Source: Brevibacillus brevis (GTDB taxonomy: Bacteria; Bacillota; Bacilli; Brevibacillales; Brevibacillaceae). Taken from it: a stretch of 64,000 bases of DNA. The translations under genes were made by a program, and so were the position numbers. Location of the stretch: positions 800,001 through 864,000 of the forward strand of contig NZ_CP030117.1 of NCBI RefSeq assembly GCF_001039275.2. The letters run 5' to 3'. Below are positions 42,987 to 50,400 of the stretch, one piece after another (within the stretch, counting starts at the first letter, position 1; every line of letters starts with the position of its first letter). The notes under the pieces were generated by a model. That model was not told the origin of the DNA, ran no database searches, and saw only the letters and a list, made by a program, of their open reading frames with translations.

Positions 42987-44129
42987 ATGCAGAAGCAGAA
43001 GTGGTATCACATTCTACAAAAAAATACGGGTTTGAGCCCTTATGTGTGGGTTGTCTTCTACATCCTGCCATTCTATTTCATCTTCCGGTCATCCTCGACG
43101 TACGAAGCGGTGATCGGAATCATCATGATCATTCTGTTTTTCATTTGCTATGTATTCTCCTTCCTGTCAAAGGGCTGGCTGATTTACTTTTGGACGAGTG
43201 TGCAGATCATCATATCCATCGCCATGACCTTGATGTTCGGCTATGTGTATTTCTCGCTCTTCCTGGCGTTTTTTATCGGGAATATCGAGAACAAGATCGG
43301 CTTTGTTACGCTGTACACGGTTCATTTGATTAGCACCACCATATCGGTCAACATCGGCTTTTTCACCAAAAACGCGCAATTGATTGGCCAGCTTCCGTTT
43401 GTTTTGGTTAGCATGATTGCGGTCATTCTCTTGCCCGTGACCACGTACAACTGGAATAAGCGAGAGAAGTTGCAGGGAGAGCTGGAGCATGCGAACAAGC
43501 GAATATCGGAGCTGGTCAAGCTCGAGGAACGCCAACGCATTGCCCGCGATTTGCATGATACGTTGGGGCAGAAGCTCTCCTTGATTGGGTTGAAAAGCGA
43601 TTTGGCGAACAAGCTGATCAACAAAAATCCTGCTCTGGCGAGAACAGAGCTGGAAGAAATCAGGCAAACGGCGCGAATCGCTTTGAAAGAAGTACGGGAA
43701 ATGGTCACGCAAATGCGTGGGACGCGGCTAGAAGATGAGATGTTTCGGATCAAGCAAATTTTCAAGGCGGCGGAAATTGAATTCGTGCTGGAAGGCGACA
43801 CGAATCTGACCAACACTTCGCTGATGACAGAAAACGTGTTGTGCATGTGTCTGAAAGAAGCAGTCAACAATATTGTGAAGCATAGCAATGCCACCGCCTG
43901 CTCCATCGTCATCGAACCCACCCGTACTGATCTCGTCGTAAGCGTAACGGACAATGGGATTGGAATGGCGGAGGAATTGGTCTATCGAGGCAACGGTTTG
44001 CGCGGGATGAAGGAACGGCTGGAATTTGTCAACGGAAGCATGGAAATCCAGTCCTCCATGTCTGGAACACAGCTAGTGATTCGAGTACCCAACGTCTTCA
44101 AACAACCTGAACAGGAGGCGGGAGGATGA
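42987..44129 (+). CDS. desK: Membrane thermosensor histidine kinase DesK
   Basis: 380 residues. Five hydrophobic segments (about 18-150) form the membrane sensor, then a coiled linker (REKLQGELEHANKRISELVKLEER) and a HisKA_3 helix with His190 in RIARDLHDTLGQ, close to His188 of B. subtilis DesK. HATPase_c with CLKEAVNNIVKHSNAT, DNGIGM and GNGLRGM. The ATG at 42987 follows AAAGGTGGG; the frame is open 16 codons further but without start signals. It senses membrane order and phosphorylates DesR in the cold. Confidence 0.95.
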   Translation: MQKQKWYHILQKNTGLSPYVWVVFYILPFYFIFRSSSTYEAVIGIIMIILFFICYVFSFLSKGWLIYFWTSVQIIISIAMTLMFGYVYFSLFLAFFIGNIENKIGFVTLYTVHLISTTISVNIGFFTKNAQLIGQLPFVLVSMIAVILLPVTTYNWNKREKLQGELEHANKRISELVKLEERQRIARDLHDTLGQKLSLIGLKSDLANKLINKNPALARTELEEIRQTARIALKEVREMVTQMRGTRLEDEMFRIKQIFKAAEIEFVLEGDTNLTNTSLMTENVLCMCLKEAVNNIVKHSNATACSIVIEPTRTDLVVSVTDNGIGMAEELVYRGNGLRGMKERLEFVNGSMEIQSSMSGTQLVIRVPNVFKQPEQEAGG

Positions 44130-44725
44130 TTCGCATTGTCATTGCAGAGGATCAGCGGATGCTCTTGGGAGCCCTTGCTTCCCTGCTCGATTTGGAAGAG
44201 GATATGAAGGTCGTCGGAAAAGCAAGTAATGGTGAGGATGCGGTCAAGCTCGTGCATCAGCATCAACCCGACATTTGCATCATGGATATCGAAATGCCGG
44301 TCAAAAGCGGATTGGATGCTGCCGAGGAATTGAAAGGCAGCGGCTGCAAGGTGATGATTCTGACGACCTTTGCCCGCCCAGGTTACTTCGAACGAGCACT
44401 GAAGGCAGGTGCAAACGGCTACTTGCTCAAGGACAGTCCGAGCGAAGAGCTGGCCAGCTCGATTCGCAGCATTATGGCAGGGCGGCGGATCTATGCGCCT
44501 GAGCTGGTCGATGAGGCATACGGACAAGAGAATCCACTGACGGAGCGGGAAAAGGAAGTCCTGCTTTTGATCGCTGACGGGAAGAACACCAAGGAGATTG
44601 CCAGCCAACTGTATATTACGACAGGGACTGTGCGGAATTACATCTCCGTTATTCTCGACAAGCTCGGTGTGAGCAATCGGATCGAGGCGATTATGCATTC
44701 CAAGGAAAAAGGCTGGTTTAAGTAG
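44126..44725 (+). CDS. desR: Response regulator DesR
   Basis: 199 residues. Receiver with D54 (CIMDIEMPVKSG), the same position as in B. subtilis DesR, TTFARPGYF and LLKDSP; LuxR-type HTH (LTEREKEVLLLIADGKNTKEIA.. GTVRNYISVIL). Its ATG overlaps the desK stop (ATGA). It is followed by a terminator that ends the operon. The expected target is the palindrome upstream of des. Confidence 0.95.
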   Translation: MIRIVIAEDQRMLLGALASLLDLEEDMKVVGKASNGEDAVKLVHQHQPDICIMDIEMPVKSGLDAAEELKGSGCKVMILTTFARPGYFERALKAGANGYLLKDSPSEELASSIRSIMAGRRIYAPELVDEAYGQENPLTEREKEVLLLIADGKNTKEIASQLYITTGTVRNYISVILDKLGVSNRIEAIMHSKEKGWFK

Positions 44726-44743
44726 CAGATCAGTTGGAGGAGG

Positions 44744-44779
44744 CCCTTTCTGTTTTGGCAGGAAGGGTTTTTGTTTTTT
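44744..44779 (+). terminator. Terminator of the des operon
   Basis: CCCTTTCTG / CAGGAAGGG with a 6-base loop, then TTTTTGTTTTTT. Confidence 0.9.
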
Positions 44780-44789
44780 ACAATCATTA

Positions 44790-44864
44790 ATCAAAAAAAA
44801 TTGATGTTACGATTGCATCTTTCGGGGAACCATGCATATAATAAATATATCAAAAAAAATTGAT
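44790..44864 (+). promoter_or_regulatory. ars promoter with two ArsR operators
   Basis: ATCAAAAAAAATTGAT occurs at 44790-44805 and, identically, at 44849-44864. Between them lie TTGCAT (44813-44818), 18 bases, TATAAT (44837-44842). One operator is upstream of the -35 and the other is just after the -10, so a bound ArsR pair would enclose the promoter. Confidence 0.85.
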
Positions 44865-44881
44865 GAATGAGGTCATCTTCC

Positions 44882-45196
44882 ATGAACGATATGAAACAAA
44901 AGCTGGAGCAATATGAGAAGAAATTCAAAGCTCTTGCCGATCAGAAACGATTAGAAATCATGTATGAGCTTTGTCAGAGAGGCAAGACGTGCGTATGTGA
45001 CCTCACTGAGGTTTTTGACATGCCACAATCGAAGTTATCCTATCATCTCAAGATTTTGTTGGATGCGAATCTGATCATAAAAGAAACCAAAGGTACTTGG
45101 AGTTATTACGACTTGAACGACAGCGAAGTCAATCAACTGTTATCGGAAGAGCTTTGTTGTATTTTCAGGAAAACAGGTAAAGGCAGCTGCTGTTAA
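44882..45196 (+). CDS. arsR: Arsenite-responsive repressor ArsR
   Basis: 104 residues. ArsR/SmtB winged helix with KALADQKRLEIMYELCQRG, the metalloid-binding pair C37-V-C39 (TCVCDL) and the recognition helix PQSKLSYHLKIL; the tail ends in a second Cys pair (SCC). The ATG at 44882 is chosen; an ATG at 44867 lies inside operator 2's edge and has no ribosome binding site. It is the first gene of the arsenic operon. Release from the three 16-bp sites by As(III) or methylated arsenic is expected. Confidence 0.94.
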   Translation: MNDMKQKLEQYEKKFKALADQKRLEIMYELCQRGKTCVCDLTEVFDMPQSKLSYHLKILLDANLIIKETKGTWSYYDLNDSEVNQLLSEELCCIFRKTGKGSCC

Positions 45197-45212
45197 TTTT
45201 TTTAAACCTTAT

Positions 45213-45228
45213 ATCAATTTTTTTTGAT
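45213..45228 (+). promoter_or_regulatory. Third ArsR operator, between arsR and arsI
   Basis: ATCAATTTTTTTTGAT is the exact reverse complement of the two operators upstream of arsR. It lies in the 63-base gap before arsI, without an obvious promoter of its own, so it may act as a roadblock or a remnant of a second promoter. Confidence 0.75.
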
Positions 45229-45259
45229 GAATCTATGTAATCTTAGGAGGAACATGAGA

Positions 45260-45697
45260 ATGAAGTATGTTCACGTTGGGATTAACGTTACGAGCCTGGA
45301 GAAATCGATTGAATTCTATCAAAAGGTATTTGGAGTAGAGCCTGTGAAGGTAAAGACCGATTATGCAAAGTTTTTGCTGGAAAGCCCGGGGCTGAACTTT
45401 ACGTTAAATGTCCGCGACGCCGTTAGTGGGAATCAAGTCAATCATTTTGGATTCCAGGTTGAAAGTACGGAGGAAATTGTTGCTCATAAGGAAAGGCTAG
45501 AAAAAGAAGGCTTTTTCGCACGAGATGAGATGGATACGACATGCTGCTATGCTGTGCAGGATAAATTTTGGGTAACAGATCCAGACGGGAATGAATGGGA
45601 ATTTTTTTACACCAAGGCTGACAGTGACGTTCATAAAATCGAATCCTCTTCCTGCTGTGCAGATTCAAATACAGTCGTAAGCAAAGCTTGCTGTTAA
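45260..45697 (+). CDS. arsI: C-As lyase ArsI (vicinal oxygen chelate family)
   Basis: 145 residues of the glyoxalase/VOC fold. The residues that define ArsI are in place: metal ligands H5, H62 and E114, and the arsenic-binding pair C95-C96 in the DTTCCYAVQDKFW segment, followed by VTDPDGNEWEFFYTK. The C-terminus carries two more Cys pairs (SSCCADS, KACC end). ArsI cleaves the carbon-arsenic bond of trivalent methyl- or aryl-arsenicals with a mononuclear iron centre. The ATG at 45260 has AGGAGG 9 bases upstream. Its place in the operon means the host can handle organic as well as inorganic arsenic. Confidence 0.93.
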   Translation: MKYVHVGINVTSLEKSIEFYQKVFGVEPVKVKTDYAKFLLESPGLNFTLNVRDAVSGNQVNHFGFQVESTEEIVAHKERLEKEGFFARDEMDTTCCYAVQDKFWVTDPDGNEWEFFYTKADSDVHKIESSSCCADSNTVVSKACC

Positions 45698-45712
45698 ACG
45701 AAGGAGTGCTTC

Positions 45713-46753
45713 ATGAAACAACTATCCTTTTTAGATCGCTACTTAACGCTGTGGATTTTCCTTGCCATGGTTATTGGAATTACGGTAGGAACATTCTTTC
45801 CGGCCTTCACAAGTGGATTGAACAGCTTGCAAATTGGTACAACATCCATCCCTCTTGCCATTGGCTTAATTTTGATGATGTATCCCCCACTGGCAAAAGT
45901 TCGTTACGAAGAGATGGGACGTGTCTTTCAAGATCGTAAGGTTCTTTTTCTTTCCCTCATTCAAAACTGGGTGATTGGTCCGGTTTTGATGTTCGTGTTG
46001 GCAATCGTTTTCTTGCCAGATAAGCCAGAATATATGGTAGGGCTGATAATGATTGGCTTGGCACGTTGCATTGCCATGGTGATTGTGTGGAATGACCTAG
46101 CTAAGGGCGATACCGAGTATGCAGCCGGACTTGTGGCGTTTAATTCTGTATTTCAGATGCTGTTCTTTTCGGTTTATGCCTATGTGTTTGTTACGATTAT
46201 TCCAGAATGGCTTGGTATCCAGGGAGCAGTCGTTGACATTACGATGGCGGAAGTAGCCAAATCAGTGTTCATCTACTTGGGTATCCCATTTCTTGCAGGG
46301 ATGCTGACGCGCTTTACTTTGGTGAAAGCAAAAGGCAGACAGTGGTATGAGAAAGTGTTTATCCCCAAAATAAGCCCTATGACATTAATAGCGTTGCTTT
46401 TTACGATCGTCGTCATGTTCTCGATACAAGGAGAAAATATCGTGAGTGTACCAGTTGATGTGGTTCGAATCGCGATCCCCCTTCTTATCTATTTCATCTT
46501 GATGTTCTTTATTTCGTTCTTTATGGGGAAAAAAATTGGTGCGAACTATCCGGTGACAACGACGCTTGCGTTTACGGCAGGCAGTAATAACTTTGAGTTG
46601 GCAATCGCAGTAGCAGTCGGTGTTTTTGGGATTCACTCAGGTGCCGCCTTTGCAGCTGTCATCGGTCCTCTTGTTGAAGTTCCGGTGATGATTGCCTTAG
46701 TTAACGTAGCATTATGGTTCAAGCGGAAGTATTTTGCCAATTCAATATCGTAA
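45713..46753 (+). CDS. acr3: ACR3 family arsenite efflux permease
   Basis: 346 residues with ten helices, of the BASS/ACR3 class. The conserved segment [19 protein letters not shown] (about residues 112-130) contains the essential Cys; [17 protein letters not shown] is the second family block. AAGGAGTG precedes the ATG, 15 bases after arsI. It exports As(III) made by ArsC or released by ArsI, using the membrane potential. Confidence 0.95.
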   Translation: MKQLSFLDRYLTLWIFLAMVIGITVGTFFPAFTSGLNSLQIGTTSIPLAIGLILMMYPPLAKVRYEEMGRVFQDRKVLFLSLIQNWVIGPVLMFVLAIVFLPDKPEYMVGLIMIGLARCIAMVIVWNDLAKGDTEYAAGLVAFNSVFQMLFFSVYAYVFVTIIPEWLGIQGAVVDITMAEVAKSVFIYLGIPFLAGMLTRFTLVKAKGRQWYEKVFIPKISPMTLIALLFTIVVMFSIQGENIVSVPVDVVRIAIPLLIYFILMFFISFFMGKKIGANYPVTTTLAFTAGSNNFELAIAVAVGVFGIHSGAAFAAVIGPLVEVPVMIALVNVALWFKRKYFANSIS

Positions 46754-46773
46754 TGGAAAAAGGTGAGTATATC

Positions 46774-47178
46774 ATGGAAAACAAGAAGACTATTTACTTC
46801 TTATGCACAGGGAATTCTTGCCGTAGCCAAATGGCGGAAGCATGGGGAAAGAAATATTTAGGTGACTCGTGGAATGTGTTTTCTGCGGGAATTGAAGCGC
46901 ATGGTGTCAATCCAAATGCCATTCGAGCTATGGAAGAAGTGGGAATAGATATTTCCAAACAAACATCTGACGTCATTGATCCTGATATCCTAAACAAAGC
47001 AGATCTGGTCGTGACACTATGTAGTCATGCAGACTCCGTTTGCCCAACCACACCACCTCATGTGAAACGCGTCCATTGGGGATTTGACGATCCCGCAGGA
47101 AAAGAATGGTCTGAGTTTCAAAGGGTTAGAGACGAAATTGGGACACGTATTAAAGCGTATAAGGAAACGGGGAAGTAG
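46774..47178 (+). CDS. arsC: Thioredoxin-coupled arsenate reductase
   Basis: 134 residues of the low-molecular-weight phosphatase fold. P-loop C11-TGNSC-R17, and the redox pair C83/C90 (LCSHADSVC), matching C10, C82 and C89 of B. subtilis ArsC with a one-residue shift. WGFDDPAGK supplies the general acid Asp. The ATG at 46774 has AAAAAGGTGAG upstream. It reduces arsenate to arsenite for export by ACR3 and is the last gene of the operon. Confidence 0.95.
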   Translation: MENKKTIYFLCTGNSCRSQMAEAWGKKYLGDSWNVFSAGIEAHGVNPNAIRAMEEVGIDISKQTSDVIDPDILNKADLVVTLCSHADSVCPTTPPHVKRVHWGFDDPAGKEWSEFQRVRDEIGTRIKAYKETGK

Positions 47179-47199
47179 TTTTTGGGTGAGGGGAAAGTG

Positions 47200-47246
47200 G
47201 AGTGTCGCTGTACAGCGAATGGAGGCTGTCAGAAGACACTCTTTTT
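47200..47246. terminator. Terminator of the ars operon
   Basis: GAGTGTC (47200-47206) / GACACTC (47235-47241) with an inner GCTGTACAGC hairpin, then TTTTTCTT. It is shared with the convergent acetyltransferase gene. Confidence 0.75.
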
Positions 47247-47247
47247 C

Positions 47248-47772
47248 TTATTTTTCCAACGAATAAAAACAGTCATTCACCATCCTGCCAGCAATTTCAG
47301 TGCTTTCGGGCACGATTTTATCCAGCTTCATTCCAGACTTTTCCAAAACACGTCGTGAAGCCACATGCTCTTCGGAACAAACAGCCGTAAATTTCTTGAA
47401 TCCAAACGTATCCACAGCGAAATCAAATACGCGTCTGATTGCTTCCGTTGCATAGCCCTTGCCTTTGAATCCGTCCAGAATGATGAAGCCTACTTCCGCA
47501 GTGAGATTTTCCCGGTTACGGGTGCAGATGCTAATCAAGCCAACGTCGCTACTGGAGTCGGTTTCACGTATGATCCAGGTTAGCCAGTGGATGGATTCGA
47601 GGCTCCACGGAGCGAGTTCTTTCTCAAAGTTACGGCGGATATCTTCCTCGCTCATGGTCGCTCCGATATGCTCCATCAGTGTTGGGTTGGAATAGATGGA
47701 GCGGATCAGCTCCCAATCGGGTAATGCCACTTTAGTGAGAGTCAGGCGCGCACTGAGAATTTGATTATTCAT
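47248..47772 (-). CDS. GNAT family N-acetyltransferase
   Basis: 174 residues, Acetyltransf_3 type: ARLTLTKVALPDWELI, AEVGFIILDGFKGKGYATEAIRRV with the acetyl-CoA loop KGKGYA, and FTAVCSEEHVASRRVLEKSGM. AAAGGAGG lies 7 bases before the ATG at 47772; the open frame before it has no start signals. It is a single-gene unit. The substrate is unknown. Confidence 0.9.
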   Translation of the reverse strand: MNNQILSARLTLTKVALPDWELIRSIYSNPTLMEHIGATMSEEDIRRNFEKELAPWSLESIHWLTWIIRETDSSSDVGLISICTRNRENLTAEVGFIILDGFKGKGYATEAIRRVFDFAVDTFGFKKFTAVCSEEHVASRRVLEKSGMKLDKIVPESTEIAGRMVNDCFYSLEK

Positions 47773-47870
47773 GGGGAGCCTCCTTTGGTAATCGTAAGGA
47801 ATATTTATAATAGTATCCGCAATTAGATAAGAAGGAAAGGAGTCTATCACCAAGAGTGGGGGTGTTCATC

Positions 47871-47899
47871 AAAAAAGGCCGTCGACTTTCTCGACAGCC
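47871..47899 (-). terminator. Terminator of the metalloprotease gene (minus strand)
   Basis: GGC-C-GTCGA / TCGAC-A-GCC stem with a run of six T on the minus strand at 47876-47871, about 46 bases beyond the stop of the gene to the right. Confidence 0.8.
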
Positions 47900-47944
47900 A
47901 AAAGAGTGCCTTGCCTTGTCTTTTTATGTGGGACAAAGCATTCG

Positions 47945-48712
47945 TTATCGACTATAAATTCTTATAAGCTCATTGATGTCATTTTGTGTAGGGCCTGTAA
48001 TTCTTGTTAGCCAGGAATTATTCATGATCGAGTGATCCGACCTATGATTTAGTCGTAGGACATGTCCAATCTCATGAGTAGCCAAAGCTTCTAAATAAGC
48101 GGCGTTTCTGTTGCTCACTCTGTTCCATTGGATGACGGTACCACCGGTAACTCTGGAACCATTCGATTGCCACCAGCCAAATCCATCATACCCCCTCGCA
48201 TAGCCTTCACCTAAGGTTATGGGAGCATTTTGTGTTGGTGTTAATGAAACAATTCCTGTGTTATTCCAATTTCGTATGGCATTTTCATAGGCCTGTCTGA
48301 GAGCAGGGATATTCGTCGTAATTGTTACCTGATACGAGACTAATACCTTATTTTGATCGGTTGCAGGTGGGTTTCCATTAATAAAAGCAGAGGCAACATA
48401 GTGTTTTACGCCGTTTTTCTCGTAGAAAAACCATCTATTATCAGGGGCATTTGTCCAAAAGTCATTGAGCGAGGTCCCTCGGGTCCAACCTGAAAATTGT
48501 ACACGGGTATTTGGTTGAAGCTTGTCGATGATAGTAGCAGAAGTAGTCGGGCCGGTACGGATATTGACAGGGATCGAAGCGGATACACCACTAAAATCTA
48601 CGCGATACTCGGATTGATCCTGTGCGTGTGTCGGCGTTACAAAATATCCATTTACAAGAGTGACAAGAGAAATGGTGAGCAATAAAAGTTTACCCAAAAT
48701 TCTTTCTAACAT
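47945..48712 (-). CDS. Secreted zinc metalloprotease with SH3b domain (matrixin-like)
   Basis: 255 residues. Two adjacent ATG codons (48715 and 48712) follow AAAGGAG. A signal peptide ends near THAQ. A bacterial SH3 domain spans about 30-95 (VNIRTGPTTSATIIDKLQPNTRVQFSGWTRG), then a metzincin catalytic domain of matrixin type: HEIGHVLRLNHRSD gives three zinc ligands and a following Asp, and SIMNN is the Met-turn. It is short, with no propeptide containing a Cys-switch. The SH3b part probably binds cell wall, so it may act at the surface or in sporulating cells. The substrate is unknown. Confidence 0.86.
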   Translation of the reverse strand: MLERILGKLLLLTISLVTLVNGYFVTPTHAQDQSEYRVDFSGVSASIPVNIRTGPTTSATIIDKLQPNTRVQFSGWTRGTSLNDFWTNAPDNRWFFYEKNGVKHYVASAFINGNPPATDQNKVLVSYQVTITTNIPALRQAYENAIRNWNNTGIVSLTPTQNAPITLGEGYARGYDGFGWWQSNGSRVTGGTVIQWNRVSNRNAAYLEALATHEIGHVLRLNHRSDHSIMNNSWLTRITGPTQNDINELIRIYSR

Positions 48713-49085
48713 CATGAAGCTCCTTTCCAAACAAGAGTTTTCGTGTTTCCAAGTACAGTTCTCTGTGGACCTCCTTCTCAATTTTTTTGATTACAAAAAC
48801 AATTTCATTCCTACTAGTCCATCTCTTTTGAGTAGTTTGAAATTGTTTGTCTAATGGTAAAATAAATACCCAATATTTTCAAGATAACTACAAATCATTT
48901 ACAATATTGTCGTTTTTTACTGAAAATGATCAAGAAGCTTCGGTAGAGGTTGGAGTCCTCTGCCTGTGGCCAAAGAGAAAAGGAAAAAAGCTGATGTCGA
49001 TTGAGTTTCGACGTCAGCTTGTGGACGGGATACATGTCATGTGCCTAGTAATTGAGGACGCGGTTATCCCATTATTCTGATTAGC
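48713..49085. other. Intergenic region upstream of the metalloprotease gene
   Basis: 373 bases. It holds the minus-strand leader of the metalloprotease gene, which contains a second strong Shine-Dalgarno-like AAGGAGGT at about 48776-48769 some 60 bases before the start codon. The terminator of the repeat-protein gene lies at 48983-49020. A 77-codon plus-strand frame crossing this terminator was not accepted. Confidence 0.5.
48983..49020 (-). terminator. Terminator of the repeat-protein gene (minus strand)
   Basis: AAGCTGATGTCGA (48988-49000) / TCGACGTCAGCTT (49008-49020), 13-base arms with one mismatch, followed on the minus strand by TTTTTTCC. Confidence 0.82.
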
Positions 49086-49649
49086 CTATAGGCGCTTGAT
49101 CAGGTTCATTGTTCCCGATGATCTGATAATGATCCAGCCGTCAGGAATAGGCGAGCCTAGCATCACCCATACCTCTTGACCAGAAGAAGCGTTGTTCAAA
49201 TTTTTAATCTGGTTCATATTCCCAGAGCTTCTGATCACAACCCAGCCGTCAGGAATAGGCGAGCCGAGCATTACCCAAACTTCCTGGCCAGAAGAAGCGT
49301 TATTCAAATTTTTGATCTGGTTCATATTCCCAGAACTTCTGATCACAACCCAGCCGTCAGGAATAGGTGAGCCGAGCATTACCCAAACCTCGTAACCAGC
49401 AGGAGCATTGTTCAAATCCATAATCAGGTTCATATTGCCAGAAGATCTGATCACGACCCATCCGGTTGGAATAGGCGAGCCGAGCATTACCCAGACTTCT
49501 TGACCAAATGCGGCATTTTTGATTATTGTTTTTGCGGAGGCGGGCGCCTTCTCCTGTGAAGGTAGATCTGCCCCTTGGGCTTGAGCGGCTACACTTGGTA
49601 CAGCGACAACTGAGCTTAATGTCAGGATGATCAAGGCTTTTTTAAACAT
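49086..49649 (-). CDS. Exported protein of four 36-residue repeats, unknown family
   Basis: 187 residues. The ATG at 49649 follows AAAGG by 9 bases; a TTG and an ATG just upstream are also possible. A signal peptide ends near AAQAQ-GA (about residue 26). After a short Ala/Lys linker, residues 49-187 are four tandem units of 36, 36, 36 and 31 residues: GQEVWVMLGSPIPDGWVVIR, then SSGNMNQIKNLNNASS. Units 2 and 3 are nearly identical. Each has two conserved Trp, a GSPIP turn and an RSSGN loop. No Cys and no metal motif. It may be a small beta-sheet repeat that binds carbohydrate or forms a surface layer; that is a guess. Confidence 0.85.
   Translation of the reverse strand: MFKKALIILTLSSVVAVPSVAAQAQGADLPSQEKAPASAKTIIKNAAFGQEVWVMLGSPIPTGWVVIRSSGNMNLIMDLNNAPAGYEVWVMLGSPIPDGWVVIRSSGNMNQIKNLNNASSGQEVWVMLGSPIPDGWVVIRSSGNMNQIKNLNNASSGQEVWVMLGSPIPDGWIIIRSSGTMNLIKRL
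49089..49505 (-). repeat. Tandem 108-bp coding repeat
   Basis: Four in-frame units with a period of exactly 108 bases (CAGCCG on the plus strand recurs at 49135, 49243 and 49351; the fourth unit, at 49459, reads CATCCG). The two central units differ at only a few bases, which suggests recent duplication or gene conversion. Confidence 0.9.
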
Positions 49650-49654
49650 GAACA

Positions 49655-49837
49655 TCAACCTTTCTTGACAGTGGTAAATGTAGCGCTGAAACGATCATCG
49701 AGTAGATGCCAGATGTTGCGGTACTCTATCAAAGATATAAGGTGGATATCATCGCCTCTCTCTAAAAAAGCCATATATACCATTTTATAGGATGTTTCTT
49801 CCTTTTGCTTTAGGAGATATTGTCGAATAGTAGACAA
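49655..49837 (-). CDS. Possible small ORF upstream of the repeat protein
   Basis: A 60-codon frame from a TTG at 49837 reads like protein (YKMVYMAFLERGDDIHLISLI.. WHLLDDRFSATFTT) and ends six bases before the repeat-protein start. Its start lies in the T-run of the upstream terminator, and the AAAGGA before it belongs to that hairpin, so expression from here is doubtful. An internal ATG has no ribosome binding site. It may be a remnant. Confidence 0.3.
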   Translation of the reverse strand: MSTIRQYLLKQKEETSYKMVYMAFLERGDDIHLISLIEYRNIWHLLDDRFSATFTTVKKG

Positions 49838-49843
49838 AATAAA

Positions 49844-49864
49844 AAGCACCCATAAAGGATGCTT
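49844..49864 (-). terminator. Terminator of the spore coat/adhB operon
   Basis: AAGCA-CC / GG-TGCTT imperfect stem, with TTTTTATTTT on the minus strand, 6 bases after the last stop codon. Confidence 0.8.
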
Positions 49865-49869
49865 TCACT

Positions 49870-50163
49870 TCACGAAAGATTTAACGCGGTCTGGATATTT
49901 TGCTGATCCAACTGAATCTGCTCGGTAATATTCCATGGATGATACCAGCCTCGCTCAATCATGTACAGGCTGATCTTTTCGTGTAAATCGATTGCTTCTT
50001 CCAATTGCTTGGTTAGTATTGCCTTAATTTCTGGGGTGCCTGTTTCCGTCAGTGCCATCGCATAGTTCCGCACACCGCTTTTGGCGGAGATGAGAAAGTC
50101 CATGGCGATTACTTGATCCGTCAGGGCACCCATACCAGCTAAGCTTTGAAGAATGCCAGACAT
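49870..50163 (-). CDS. yraD: CotF-type spore coat protein (YraD-like)
   Basis: 97 residues. The Coat_F pattern covers most of it: MDFLISAKSGVRNYAMALTETGTPEIKAILTKQLEEAIDLHEKI followed by YMIERGWYHP. A helical-bundle protein found in the coat of Bacillales spores. GGGGGGAAA precedes the ATG. It is the last gene of a five-gene operon with the same order as yraG-yraF-adhB-yraE-yraD of B. subtilis, and has nearly the same length as YraD. Expression in the mother cell late in sporulation is expected from that parallel. Confidence 0.88.
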   Translation of the reverse strand: MSGILQSLAGMGALTDQVIAMDFLISAKSGVRNYAMALTETGTPEIKAILTKQLEEAIDLHEKISLYMIERGWYHPWNITEQIQLDQQNIQTALNLS

Positions 50164-50177
50164 TCCATGTTTCCCCC

Positions 50178-50372
50178 CTATGAATTTGCTTTTAATAGTA
50201 AAGAGTTCAGCTCCTGAAGCTGTCTGGTCGAGACGAGAACATCATCAGCCAAAAATTTCCTCAACGTCTCGTCTGAAACTAAGGCTTGCATTGTCTTTGA
50301 CTTGGTCATGCATATGGTTTTAAAAGCAGCGATCTCATGCAGTTCAAGCTGTTCATGTAATCCGTAACCCAT
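50178..50372 (-). CDS. yraE: Small CotF-related spore coat protein (YraE-like)
   Basis: 64 residues corresponding to the N-terminal part of the coat F module: LHEQLELHEIAAFKTICMTKSKTMQALVSDETLR, then a helix ending RQLQELNSLL. GGAGGGA is upstream of the ATG. It precedes the longer CotF-type gene by 14 bases, so each pair may act as two halves of one coat module. The same arrangement is repeated upstream of adhB. Confidence 0.85.
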   Translation of the reverse strand: MGYGLHEQLELHEIAAFKTICMTKSKTMQALVSDETLRKFLADDVLVSTRQLQELNSLLLKANS

Positions 50373-50400
50373 CGTAGCAAAATCCTCCCTTCTGTCTTCA

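Noticed and set aside
48847-49080. 77-codon plus-strand frame between the metalloprotease and repeat-protein genes
   Set aside because: It runs through the terminator of the neighbouring minus-strand gene, has no ribosome binding site, and its sequence has no recognisable features.
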